From CAIOZW01 sp049317725 (lineage in GTDB: Bacteria > Acidobacteriota > Blastocatellia > RBC074), in assembly GCA_049317725.1 (NCBI GenBank), contig JBMOHS010000015.1, positions 1 to 38,785 of the forward strand: 38,785 bases of DNA, given 5' to 3'. The position numbers and the translations under genes were made by a program. Positions 29,133 through 37,395 of the stretch are shown here, one piece after another. The number at the start of each line of letters is the position of its first letter. Within the stretch, counting starts at the first letter, position 1. Below the pieces are notes generated by a model, which did not search any database, had not been told where the DNA came from, and was given only the letters and a program-made list of their open reading frames with translations.

Positions 29133-30074
29133 ATGGCTGACGAGGGGACGACCATCATGCCAGTCAAGGAGAAGAGGCAACGACCACAGTGGGAGACCCG
29201 TCTCGAGAAGGCGATCGAGATCGTCATTCGACTATGTGGAATCAGTGCAGTCCTCTTTGTCTTTGGGATCTTCTTCTTCGTGGTGCGGGAAGGGGCCGGG
29301 TTTCTCCTGGCGGGAAAGCTCTCGATCAGCCAGTTCCTGGGGAGTATCGAGTGGTATCCGACGTCGCAGAGCCACGTCCGCTACGGCGCGCTCGCCCTGA
29401 TTGCAGGGACGGCGAGCGTCACGCTCCTGGCGATGGTCGTGGCGGTGCCGTTTGGTCTGGGCGCGGCGATCTACCTCTCCGAATTCTGCGGTCGGCGCAC
29501 CCGGGAAGTCCTCAAGATCGTCATTGAACTGCTCGCGGCGATCCCCTCGGTGGTCTGGGGTTTCATCGGACTGACGCTTCTTAACAGCCTGATCATCCGG
29601 TTCTTCGACGCTCCGATCGGGCTTAACGTCCTCAATGGAGGGCTGATCCTTGCCTTGATGAGCGTTCCGATCATTGTCTCGATTGGCGAGGACGCCCTCA
29701 AGGCGGTTCCAGACACCTACCGGGAGGCCGCATTGGCATTGGGTGCCACCCGTTGGCAGATGGTCTACCGGGTCTTGATCCCAGCGGCGAGGCAAGGTCT
29801 CCTCGCGGCGGTGCTGCTCGGAATCGGACGGGCGGTGGGAGAGACGATGGCGGTTCTGATGGCGACGGGCCACTCGGTGCGGCTGCCGCTGAGTCCGCTC
29901 GATTCGGTGCGCACGCTGACTGCGACGATCGCCGCTGAGCTGGGGGAGGCCCCCGTCGGTTCGGACCATTATCAAGTCCTCTTCATCATCGGGATCCTGC
30001 TCTTTTCGATCACCTTCGCCGTCAATTTGACTGCCGACCTGATCGTCCGCGGGATTCGTGGGAGGGCATCGTGA
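29133..30074 (+). CDS. pstC: Phosphate ABC transporter permease PstC
   Basis: A 313-residue inner-membrane permease, one half of the phosphate channel. It has an N-terminal cytoplasmic tail (about 1-30), then six predicted transmembrane segments. The EAA-type coupling loop is at about 190-215 (YREAALALGATRWQMVYRVLIP), which contacts the ATPase. The region AAIPSVVWGFIGL near 134 and AVGETMAVLMATG near 230 are typical of PstC. The ATG at 29133 is four bases after the pstS stop, with GGAG upstream; ATG at 29157 is possible. Its stop overlaps the pstA GTG. Confidence 0.95.
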   Translation: MADEGTTIMPVKEKRQRPQWETRLEKAIEIVIRLCGISAVLFVFGIFFFVVREGAGFLLAGKLSISQFLGSIEWYPTSQSHVRYGALALIAGTASVTLLAMVVAVPFGLGAAIYLSEFCGRRTREVLKIVIELLAAIPSVVWGFIGLTLLNSLIIRFFDAPIGLNVLNGGLILALMSVPIIVSIGEDALKAVPDTYREAALALGATRWQMVYRVLIPAARQGLLAAVLLGIGRAVGETMAVLMATGHSVRLPLSPLDSVRTLTATIAAELGEAPVGSDHYQVLFIIGILLFSITFAVNLTADLIVRGIRGRAS

Positions 30075-31000
30075 GCCCTTTCCGACACACGGTCGCAGAG
30101 GCCACCCAGCCACACCCCTTCGATCAGACCCCACTTGGGCGGCGTCAAGAACGGATGGAGTCGCTCGCCCGCTCGATCTTCCTCGCCATGGCATTGATCA
30201 TGATCGTGCCATTGGTGCTGATCGTCCTGCATCTGCTCACCCAAGCCTGGCCGCTCCTCTCGATCGATTTTCTGCTGCAGCCCCCCATCCGCGGAATGCG
30301 GGCGGGTGGGATCTGGCCCGCCCTCCTCGGGACAATCTACTTAGTCATGCTCTCGTTGTTGGTCGCAACTCCGGTGGGAGTCCTCGCGGCGGTCTACCTG
30401 CACGAGTATGCGCGCGAGAGCTGGTTGACGCGGATGGTCAACTTGGCGGTGGTCAATCTGGCCGGCGTTCCCAGTATCGTCCACGCGCTCTTTGGTTTGG
30501 GCGCATTTGTGCTCTTCTCTGGGATGGGGCGATCGATCCTCGCCGCCTCGCTGACCCTGGCGATCATGACGATGCCGGTGATCATCGCCAGCACGCGGGA
30601 GGCACTCGCGGCGGTTCCACGCCCCTTCCGCGAGGCTTGCTGGAATGTTGGGGCGACCCGCTGGCAGACGATCCGCCACGTCGTTCTCCCCAATTCGATC
30701 AGCGGGATTCTCACCGGCGTCATTCTGCAGGTCTCCCGGACGGCGGGAGAGACCGCGCCGGTGATGTTTACCGGGGCCGTCTTCTACAAGGCGATTCGTG
30801 AAGGGGACTGGCTCGCCTATGGCCTCTTCGATCAATGCATGGCCCTCTCGATGCATCTCTTCACCGTCTCGACCCAGGTTCCAGATGTTCCGGAGCCCTT
30901 GCCCTACGCCACCGCTGTCGTCTTGCTGCTGACGGTGCTGACCTTCAACGCCCTCTCGATCCTTTTTCGTGTCTACCTCCGGTCACGCAAAAAGTGGTGA
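30071..31000 (+). CDS. pstA: Phosphate ABC transporter permease PstA
   Basis: A 309-residue permease pairing with PstC. After a polar N-terminus of about 30 residues there are six predicted transmembrane segments. Hallmarks are LHEYARESWLTRMVNLAVVN, LAGVPSIVHALFGLG near 131, the coupling loop FREACWNVGATRWQTIRHVVLP near 185, and SRTAGETAPVMFTGA near 220. Start is GTG at 30071, overlapping the pstC stop as GTGA, so coupled translation is likely. Because PstC and PstA carry different coupling loops, each could bind a different ATPase, which fits the two unlike ATPase genes that follow. Confidence 0.95.
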   Translation: MSPFRHTVAEATQPHPFDQTPLGRRQERMESLARSIFLAMALIMIVPLVLIVLHLLTQAWPLLSIDFLLQPPIRGMRAGGIWPALLGTIYLVMLSLLVATPVGVLAAVYLHEYARESWLTRMVNLAVVNLAGVPSIVHALFGLGAFVLFSGMGRSILAASLTLAIMTMPVIIASTREALAAVPRPFREACWNVGATRWQTIRHVVLPNSISGILTGVILQVSRTAGETAPVMFTGAVFYKAIREGDWLAYGLFDQCMALSMHLFTVSTQVPDVPEPLPYATAVVLLLTVLTFNALSILFRVYLRSRKKW

Positions 31001-31004
31001 TCCG

Positions 31005-31787
31005 ATGATGCTGTCAGCGATTTCGCAGACTCAACGCAACAAGATCGAAGTGAGCGGTCTGACGGCCCGGTACGGGCAGAAGCAGGCGCTGCGGGGCCTC
31101 ACTTTCGATGTCCGGGAGCACGAGATTCTGGCAATCATTGGGCCCGCGCAGTCAGGGAAGACGACGCTCCTGCGGGCGCTCAACCGCACGCTGCACGAGC
31201 AGGCGGGAACCTCCGTGGCGGGGTCAGTTCGCATCGACGGCGTCCTTCTCGACAAAAAGACAGATGTGCACGCGCTCCGGCGGAGAATTGGGATGGTTGC
31301 CCCTTTGCCGGTCGGCTTGCCCATGACCATCTACGAGAACGTTGCTTTTGCCCCGCGGATGGCTGGCCTGCGGAATCGGGCAGAACTCGACGTCATCGTC
31401 GAGCGCTGTCTGCGGCAAGCGGCGCTCTGGGACGAGGTGCGCGATCGACTCGACACGCTCGGGACCAAGCTCTCCGGGGGACAGCAGCAACGGCTGACGA
31501 TCGCACGCGCGCTCTCCCACGATCCGGAGATTCTCTGTCTCGATGAGTTCTCGATCGCCATCGATCCGGTGACGACGATGCGGATCGAGGAGGTCTTGCA
31601 CGAGCTTCGCTCGCGGATGACGATCCTGCTCGTCACCAACCTCACCCTGCAGGCCCGCAGACTCGCCGACCGGACCATGTTTCTCTGGAATGGGGAGATC
31701 GTCGAACTTGATCGGACCGAGGTCATCTTTTCCGAGCAGCCGGCGCAGCGGCAGACCTATGAATACGTCAACGGAATCTTCGGATGA
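31005..31787 (+). CDS. pstB: Phosphate transporter ATPase 1, lacking Q-loop Gln and switch His
   Basis: A 260-residue ABC ATPase of the PstB group. Walker A is GPAQSGKTT (46-54), differing from the usual GPSGCGKST but keeping the Lys. The Q-loop reads GMVAPLPVG, so Pro100 stands where Gln is expected. The signature LSGGQ is intact at 156-160, followed by QQRLTIARAL. Walker B is ILCLDEF (Asp180, Glu181), with Phe replacing the usual Pro. The switch segment is LVTNLTL, with Asn212 where His is expected. It therefore probably supplies its signature to the partner site but makes a weak ATPase site of its own. ATG at 31005 (ATG at 31008 also possible) lies four bases after pstA; its stop overlaps pstB2 as ATGA. 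Confidence 0.9.
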   Translation: MMLSAISQTQRNKIEVSGLTARYGQKQALRGLTFDVREHEILAIIGPAQSGKTTLLRALNRTLHEQAGTSVAGSVRIDGVLLDKKTDVHALRRRIGMVAPLPVGLPMTIYENVAFAPRMAGLRNRAELDVIVERCLRQAALWDEVRDRLDTLGTKLSGGQQQRLTIARALSHDPEILCLDEFSIAIDPVTTMRIEEVLHELRSRMTILLVTNLTLQARRLADRTMFLWNGEIVELDRTEVIFSEQPAQRQTYEYVNGIFG

Positions 31788-32569
31788 TGCAGGACATGAC
31801 AACCGACGACTTCAGCTTGCAGACACGGGGCCTCCATCTCTGGTATGGAGACTTTCAGGCCCTGCGCGATGTCTCCCTCGATATTCGCCATCGCCAGATC
31901 ACGTCGTTGATCGGTCCATCCGGGTGCGGCAAGACGACCCTTCTCCGCTGCTTCAATCGGATCAATGAGCGCTACGGCAATGTTGTCACTGAAGGGGAGA
32001 TTCGCATTCTCGGCCGGAACATCTACGAGCCGGACATTGCGCTTTCGCAGCTTCGTCGAACGATCGGGATGGTCTTCCAGCGCCCCAACCCGCTCCCGAT
32101 CAGCATCTTTGAGAATCTGGTGCTCGGCCTCCGACTCCACCAGCCCCGCGCCTCCCTCCGCCGTTCCACTCTTGAGGAGGTCGTCGAGGCTTCGCTGACC
32201 GAGGTCGGGCTCTGGCACGAGCTCAAGGACAGGCTCGATCGCCCGGCCACCTCCCTCCAGCTCGAACAACAGCAGAAACTTTGCATTGCCCGGCTGCTGC
32301 CGCTCAAGCCCGAGGTCATCCTGCTCGACGAGCCTTGCTCTGCTCTCGATGTCGAGGGGACCCGCGCGATCGAGGAGCTGATGGAACGGCTTCGCGAGCA
32401 CTACACCCTCCTGATCGTCACCCACAACATGGCGCAGGCGCGACGGGCGAGCGATGAGTGCATCTTCATGCTGCTTGGTGAGGTGATCGAGCACGCGCCC
32501 ACGGCCGAACTTTTCTCCGCCCCCCGCCACTCTCGTACTGCCGACTACCTCGCAGGCCGTTTTGGCTGA
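31784..32569 (+). CDS. pstB: Phosphate transporter ATPase 2, with degenerate signature motif
   Basis: A 261-residue PstB-type ABC ATPase. Walker A is canonical, GPSGCGKTT at 44-52. The Q-loop is canonical (GMVFQRPNP, Gln99). Walker B is VILLDEP (Asp182, Glu183), followed by CSALD. The switch His214 is present in IVTHNMAQA. The signature, normally LSGGQ, reads Leu158-Gln-Leu-Glu-Gln162 before QQKLCIAR. It thus keeps every residue of a working nucleotide site but cannot offer a good signature to a partner: the mirror of pstB1. The pair predicts a heterodimer with one competent ATP site. It starts inside the pstB1 stop, and a terminator follows its own stop. Confidence 0.9.
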   Translation: MMQDMTTDDFSLQTRGLHLWYGDFQALRDVSLDIRHRQITSLIGPSGCGKTTLLRCFNRINERYGNVVTEGEIRILGRNIYEPDIALSQLRRTIGMVFQRPNPLPISIFENLVLGLRLHQPRASLRRSTLEEVVEASLTEVGLWHELKDRLDRPATSLQLEQQQKLCIARLLPLKPEVILLDEPCSALDVEGTRAIEELMERLREHYTLLIVTHNMAQARRASDECIFMLLGEVIEHAPTAELFSAPRHSRTADYLAGRFG

Positions 32570-32595
32570 GGCGGTGATTCTCCCCTCCGCCTTTT
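32569..32595 (+). terminator. Intrinsic terminator of the pst operon
   Basis: AGGCGG (32569-32574), a 12-base loop, CCGCCT (32587-32592), then TTT. The stem begins at the last base of the pstB2 stop codon. Confidence 0.6.
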
Positions 32596-32670
32596 CCCGC
32601 GTCGAGAGGCTTTCCTCGAATCGATAAAAGCCGTACTATGTCTCTTTTGATCAAGAGGGTGAGGAGCGGC

Positions 32671-34038
32671 ATGACGGAGAGAGACGCGGAGACACAGCTG
32701 CCATTGGTGGCGATCATTGGGCGACCGAATGTCGGGAAGTCGACCCTCTTCAATCGGCTGATCGGCTCGCGCCGGTCGATTGTCGGGGACCTTCCCGGGA
32801 TGACCCGCGATCGCATCTATGGTGAAGTGGAGTGGCAAGGCCGCGGCTGGCGGCTGGTCGATACGGGAGGGATCGTTCCGGACGATGAGGCGATGATCCC
32901 GTCGCGGATCTTTGCTCAGGCCCGAGCGGCGATTGCCGAGGCGCGCCTCCTGCTGCTGGTCGTCGACATCCGCGAGGGGATCACCCCCCTCGATGAGGAG
33001 CTGGTGCGCCACCTGCGGACAACGGAGAAGCCCGTCCTCGTCGTCGCCAACAAGGCTGAAGGAGGTCGGATCGTCGATCTGGCCGGAGAGTTTCACCGCT
33101 TTGGATTCATCGATGTGCTGCCCGTTTCCTCGGAGCACGGTGCCGGGATTGGAGATCTGCTCGACGCCATGCTCGACCTTCTTCCCGTTGCCGAGCCGCG
33201 CGTCGAGGAACAGCGCGAGATCCGTGTTGCGATCATCGGGCGCCCTAACGTCGGGAAGTCCTCGTTGGTCAATCGCCTGCTCGGCGAAGACCGTGTCATC
33301 GTCTCTCCCATTCCTGGTACGACCCGAGACGCCGTCGACTCGAGCTTCGAAGCTGAAGATGAGCAGGGGGCCCCGATTCGCCTGCGCCTCATCGATACGG
33401 CCGGGATCCGCCGCAAGGGCAAGACTGAGGAGATGGCCGAGATTCTCTCGGTCGTCATGGCCCGCAAGCACATCGAGCAGGCCGATGTCGTCCTCATGCT
33501 GATCGATGCCGTTGAAGGCGTGACAGCCCTCGACGCCAACATCGCTGGCTATGCCCATGAGGCCGGACGATCGATCCTCCTGGTTGTCAACAAATGGGAC
33601 GCTGTCGAGAAGGACACCTACACCGTCAACCAGTATGAAGAGCGCATTCGCGATCAGATGAAGTTCCTCGATTACGCGCCGATCATCTTTCTTTCGGCCC
33701 TGACGGGGCAGCGCGTCGTCCGGCTGCCCGTCCTGATCGCCCGCGCCAACGAGGCCCGCAACCAACGCGTCACCACCAGCCAGCTCAACCAGTTCTTTCA
33801 TGACCACCTCGAACAACCCAAGGCGACCATCTCCGGCAAGCACAAATTGAAGGTCCTCTACCTGACCCAGGCCGGCATTCGTCCCCCGACCTTCGTCATC
33901 TTCACCAGCGGGACCCGAACGAAGATCCATTTCTCCTACCAGCGCTACCTGATCAACCGCTTACGGGAGACCTTCGGGTTCTACGCGACGCCCATCCGCA
34001 TCAAGCAGCGGAGTCGGGCACCGCGCAAGGCATCGTAA
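32671..34038 (+). CDS. der: Ribosome biogenesis GTPase Der (EngA)
   Basis: A 455-residue GTPase with two tandem G domains and a C-terminal KH-like domain, needed for 50S ribosome assembly. G1 motifs GRPNVGKST (about 17-25) and GRPNVGKSS (about 190-198), G3 motifs DTGG and DTAG, and G4 motifs NKAE (first domain) and NKWD (second) are visible. The first G4 is Asn-Lys-Ala-Glu, a common Der variant. The KH part begins near 355 (QLNQFFHDHLEQPK) and ends in a basic tail (RIKQRSRAPRKAS). ATG at 32671 has GAGGAG four bases upstream; an ATG at 32638 in frame has no ribosome site. tgt follows after 21 bases and may share its transcript. Confidence 0.96.
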   Translation: MTERDAETQLPLVAIIGRPNVGKSTLFNRLIGSRRSIVGDLPGMTRDRIYGEVEWQGRGWRLVDTGGIVPDDEAMIPSRIFAQARAAIAEARLLLLVVDIREGITPLDEELVRHLRTTEKPVLVVANKAEGGRIVDLAGEFHRFGFIDVLPVSSEHGAGIGDLLDAMLDLLPVAEPRVEEQREIRVAIIGRPNVGKSSLVNRLLGEDRVIVSPIPGTTRDAVDSSFEAEDEQGAPIRLRLIDTAGIRRKGKTEEMAEILSVVMARKHIEQADVVLMLIDAVEGVTALDANIAGYAHEAGRSILLVVNKWDAVEKDTYTVNQYEERIRDQMKFLDYAPIIFLSALTGQRVVRLPVLIARANEARNQRVTTSQLNQFFHDHLEQPKATISGKHKLKVLYLTQAGIRPPTFVIFTSGTRTKIHFSYQRYLINRLRETFGFYATPIRIKQRSRAPRKAS

Positions 34039-34059
34039 GCCAGGGGGAGGAGCAAGGTC

Positions 34060-35208
34060 GTGCGGAACGGGTTGCAGTTCGAGGTCGTACAGAAGGTCGA
34101 GGGGGGAGAGGCCAGACTCGGGCGAGTAACGACCGGTCACGGGGTGATCGAGACGCCCGTCTTCATGCCGGTGGGAACGCAAGGAACCGTGAAGGCCATC
34201 ACCCAGGAGATGCTTGAAGCCCTTGGGGCGCGGATCATCCTCGGCAACACCTACCACCTCTGGCTGCGGCCCGGTCCTGAGACGATCCACGCCCTCGGCG
34301 GACTCCACCGCTTCATCTCCTGGGATCGGGCGATCCTCACCGACAGTGGCGGCTTTCAGGTCTTCAGCCTCGGCGACCTGCGCAAGATTCGTGAGGAAGG
34401 GGTCGAGTTTCGCTCCCATCTCGATGGCTCCCTCCGCTTCCTCTCCCCGGAACGCTCGATGGAGATCCAGCATGCCCTTGGATCCGACATCGTCATGTGC
34501 TTCGATGAGTGTACCCCCTATCCAGCGACCCGGCAGCAGGCGCTCGACTCTCTCGCCCTGACGACCCGCTGGGCTCGCCGCTCACGCCACGTCTTCGATC
34601 AACTGATCGGCACGCCCGCCTCGACCGCCGTCAACCCCTCGCTCTTCGGCATCATTCAAGGCGGCGTCTATCCGGATCTACGGAACCAGAGTCTTGCCGA
34701 ACTGCTGTCCATCGGCTTCGAGGGCTATGCCATTGGCGGCCTCAGCGTCGGCGAGGAGAAGGCCCAGATGTACGATACCGTCGAGGCGATCGCTCCCCTC
34801 ATGCCAGCGGATCGACCGCGCTACCTGATGGGGGTCGGGACTCCCGTCGACCTCGTCGAGGCGGTCGCCCGTGGGGTCGACCTCTTCGACTGTGTCATGC
34901 CGACGCGCAACGCCCGCAACGGCCAAGTCTTCACTGCCGATGGCAAGCGCAACCTCCGCAATGCGTGCTACGCCCAGGATCCCGGGCCAATCGACCCTGA
35001 TTGCCTCTGCCCAGTCTGCCTCCGCTATTCCCGCGCCTACCTCCGCCACCTTTATCAAGCGGGCGAGATGCTTGCCGCGACCCTCTGTACCCTGCACAAC
35101 TTGGCCTTCTACCTTGACACCATGGGTCGAATCAGGCAATCTATCGCACTTGGCCGCTTCCAGGAGTTTCGTGCCAGCTTCCTTACCCGCTATTCCCAGA
35201 GCGATTGA
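34060..35208 (+). CDS. tgt: tRNA-guanine(34) transglycosylase
   Basis: A 382-residue TIM-barrel enzyme that exchanges guanine-34 in GUN-anticodon tRNAs for preQ1, the first tRNA-bound step of queuosine formation. Key parts are TPVFMPVGTQGTVKA near 32, LGNTYHLWLRPG near 61, the catalytic ILTDSGGFQVFSL near 91, FGIIQGGVYPDLR near 197, YAIGGLSVGE near 222, the nucleophile Asp in GVDLFDCVMPTRNARNG near 270, and the zinc site CLCPVC...CTLHN near 310-345. Start is GTG at 34060 with GGAGGAG upstream. It precedes yajC-secD-secF, a very widely conserved order. No other queuosine gene is in the window. Confidence 0.97.
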   Translation: MRNGLQFEVVQKVEGGEARLGRVTTGHGVIETPVFMPVGTQGTVKAITQEMLEALGARIILGNTYHLWLRPGPETIHALGGLHRFISWDRAILTDSGGFQVFSLGDLRKIREEGVEFRSHLDGSLRFLSPERSMEIQHALGSDIVMCFDECTPYPATRQQALDSLALTTRWARRSRHVFDQLIGTPASTAVNPSLFGIIQGGVYPDLRNQSLAELLSIGFEGYAIGGLSVGEEKAQMYDTVEAIAPLMPADRPRYLMGVGTPVDLVEAVARGVDLFDCVMPTRNARNGQVFTADGKRNLRNACYAQDPGPIDPDCLCPVCLRYSRAYLRHLYQAGEMLAATLCTLHNLAFYLDTMGRIRQSIALGRFQEFRASFLTRYSQSD

Positions 35209-35340
35209 GGTGGCAAAAGCCGAACAATACCGAGCATCCTGGTGAGGCGGATTCCCGGGAAACGCACCGGAAATGAACGGGGGATGCAAAAGAGATGCAC
35301 GGGAGGCTCCCTGACGCCTCCGACAGTCGCCCGTAAGAAC

Positions 35341-35363
35341 AAAAAGCCCGGTCTGGCCGGGTT
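35341..35363 (-). terminator. Terminator-like hairpin facing leftward between tgt and yajC
   Basis: A stem of CCCGG/CCGGG extended by G-U and A-U pairs (35345-35351 with 35357-35363) and preceded on the plus strand by a run of A. On the minus strand it ends in five U, but no minus-strand gene lies upstream. On the plus strand its tail is poor in U. Confidence 0.4.
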
Positions 35364-35386
35364 GATGAGAGCGAGACGATCCAACC

Positions 35387-35725
35387 ATGCTCACTTCAAT
35401 TGGTTTCTTTTTCTATCTGCTGCAAGCACAAGGTGGAGGGGGAGTCTTTGGCCTGTTGTTGCCGATGGTCCTCATCTTTGTGCTCTTCTATTTCATGATC
35501 CTCATGCCCCAGCGAAAGCGACAGAAGGCGATCGACGAGATGCACAACAATCTCAAGGTCGGGGATCGGGTCGTCACCAGTGGGGGAATATACGGAACCA
35601 TCATCGGGCTGCGCGAAGACAAGCGCAGCCTCTCACTCAAGGTTTCGGAGAACCCGGCCGTGAGGATTGAGATTACTCGCAGCTCTGTTGCCGGGCTGCA
35701 AGAGGGCGGGGAAGAGTCGAAATAG
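35387..35725 (+). CDS. yajC: Sec translocon accessory subunit YajC
   Basis: A 112-residue single-pass inner-membrane protein of the SecDF-YajC complex. A transmembrane segment spans about 20-40 (VFGLLLPMVLIFVLFYFMIL), followed by the family motif MPQRKRQKAIDEMHNNLKVGD and a small cytoplasmic beta domain (VVTSGGIYGTIIGL). The ATG at 35387 lacks a strong ribosome site. The stop is two bases before secD, so the two are probably co-translated. Lengths and order are standard. Confidence 0.95.
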   Translation: MLTSIGFFFYLLQAQGGGGVFGLLLPMVLIFVLFYFMILMPQRKRQKAIDEMHNNLKVGDRVVTSGGIYGTIIGLREDKRSLSLKVSENPAVRIEITRSSVAGLQEGGEESK

Positions 35726-35727
35726 TT

Positions 35728-37386
35728 ATGAAAAAGAATCTGCGTCAGCGTGGACTGATCATTTTGGCCATTACCCTTGGCTCCTTGGCAGTGATCTTTG
35801 GTCCCTGGACCAAGCCGAAGGACTATAAGCGGAGCCCCGCGGACTTCTACCGCCCCTCCGCACTGCGGCAGAACCTCAACGACAACATCCGGCTCGGGCT
35901 CGACCTCCGCGGAGGCACGCACTTGGTGATGCAGGTGCAGGCTGATGACTACATTCGGGCTCTCACCGAGGGCAACCGCCAGAAGGCCGTTGATGAGTTG
36001 AGGAAAGGAAACATTGCCTTCCAGGACGTCAACAGTCCGAGCAATGGGCAGTTGGTGGTTCGCACCGAGGGAACGCAAGCCCACACGCAAATCCGCGAAA
36101 AACTCTTGCCGATCTTCGGGAGTGACATCTGGGAGGTGAGCACCTCGGCGACCCCCGCCCAGGTGACCTTTACGCTCAACAACTCGGCGGCGGACCTCTT
36201 CCGATCTGAGGCGACCGATCAGGCCAAGACGATTATCGAGCAACGGATCGACGCCTTCGGGGTGGCCGAGCCGACCATTCAGCTGCACGGCCGGACCGAA
36301 GATCACCAGATTCTGGTCCAGATGCCCGGCGTCGATAACCCTGAGCGTGTCAAGGAGCTGATCAAAGGCGAGGCCCGACTGGAACTCAAAGCCGTTGTTC
36401 CTCCGGGGACACTCTTCACCACGCGCGATGAGGCGTTGGCCTCCCTTGGGGGGACGCTCCCCAGTGACCGTGATGTGCTCCCGATCAGTGAGCGCCGCGC
36501 GGATGGCAATAACTTCGAGGGCTTCTATCTCGTCGAGAAGACCCCAGTGATCACCGGTGCCGATCTGCGGGATGCCCGTGGCGTCCCCGGTCAGTCTGGA
36601 CCCGGTTATCGCGTCTCCTTCAGCCTCAAGCCGGGAGCAGATGAGCGCTTCGGGCAGTGGACCGAGAAGAACATTGGCAACCTCCTTGCTATTGTCCTCA
36701 ACGATCAGATCAAGAGTGCACCCTCGATTCGCAGCCGCATCTCCGACAGCGGGGAGATCTCGGGCAACTTCACCAAGCAGGAGGCCGAGGACCTTGGTCT
36801 CGTCCTCCGCTCCGGTGCGCTCCCTGCCAAGGTGGTCTACCTCGAAGAGCGAACCGTTGGTCCCTCCCTCGGGGCTGATTCGATCCGCCAGGGTGTCATC
36901 GCCTCCCTGATTGGGCTCGGCTTGGTGGTCATCTGCATGCTGGTCTACTACCGATTCTCCGGCGTTAATGCTGTGGTTGCGCTCTTCCTCAACCTAATCA
37001 TCCTGCTGGCGGGGTTGGCGATGTTTGGGGCGACCCTGACCCTGCCGGGAATCGCTGGTGTGATCCTTGGTATTGGCATGGCCGTCGACTCGAACGTGCT
37101 GATCTTCGAGCGGATTCGCGAGGAGCTCAACGCTGGCAAGATGGTCGCCTCTGCGATCGACACCGGGTTTGGCAAGGCCTTCGTGACGATCATCGATACC
37201 CACGTTACGACGATCGTCTCGGCGGCATTCCTCTACTTCTTCGGGACAGGGCCGGTGCGCGGATTCGCGGTCACCCTGACGATCGGTCTGCTGGCCAATC
37301 TCTTTACCGCGGTTTACGTTTCGCGCTCGCTCTTCCTCTGGACGATCCATCGCGGTGGCCGTCGCGCAGAAACTCTGAGCATTTAG
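35728..37386 (+). CDS. secD: Protein translocase subunit SecD
   Basis: A 552-residue RND-type inner-membrane protein that uses the proton gradient to complete protein export. After the first transmembrane segment (about 9-25) come the motif LGLDLRGGTHLVMQV (56-70) and a large periplasmic P1 region (about 70-380, with TIIEQRIDAFGVAEPTI and ILVQMPGV). Five further segments follow, with AVDSNVLIFERIREE near 452 in the conserved fourth-segment region and a loop with VTTIVSAAFLYFFG. Start ATG at 35728, two bases after yajC. secF follows after nine bases. Confidence 0.96.
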   Translation: MKKNLRQRGLIILAITLGSLAVIFGPWTKPKDYKRSPADFYRPSALRQNLNDNIRLGLDLRGGTHLVMQVQADDYIRALTEGNRQKAVDELRKGNIAFQDVNSPSNGQLVVRTEGTQAHTQIREKLLPIFGSDIWEVSTSATPAQVTFTLNNSAADLFRSEATDQAKTIIEQRIDAFGVAEPTIQLHGRTEDHQILVQMPGVDNPERVKELIKGEARLELKAVVPPGTLFTTRDEALASLGGTLPSDRDVLPISERRADGNNFEGFYLVEKTPVITGADLRDARGVPGQSGPGYRVSFSLKPGADERFGQWTEKNIGNLLAIVLNDQIKSAPSIRSRISDSGEISGNFTKQEAEDLGLVLRSGALPAKVVYLEERTVGPSLGADSIRQGVIASLIGLGLVVICMLVYYRFSGVNAVVALFLNLIILLAGLAMFGATLTLPGIAGVILGIGMAVDSNVLIFERIREELNAGKMVASAIDTGFGKAFVTIIDTHVTTIVSAAFLYFFGTGPVRGFAVTLTIGLLANLFTAVYVSRSLFLWTIHRGGRRAETLSI

Positions 37387-37395
37387 TATTCAATC

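Noticed and set aside
32545..33930. Minus-strand frame across der
   Set aside because: Antisense to Der, which has both G-domain motif sets intact.
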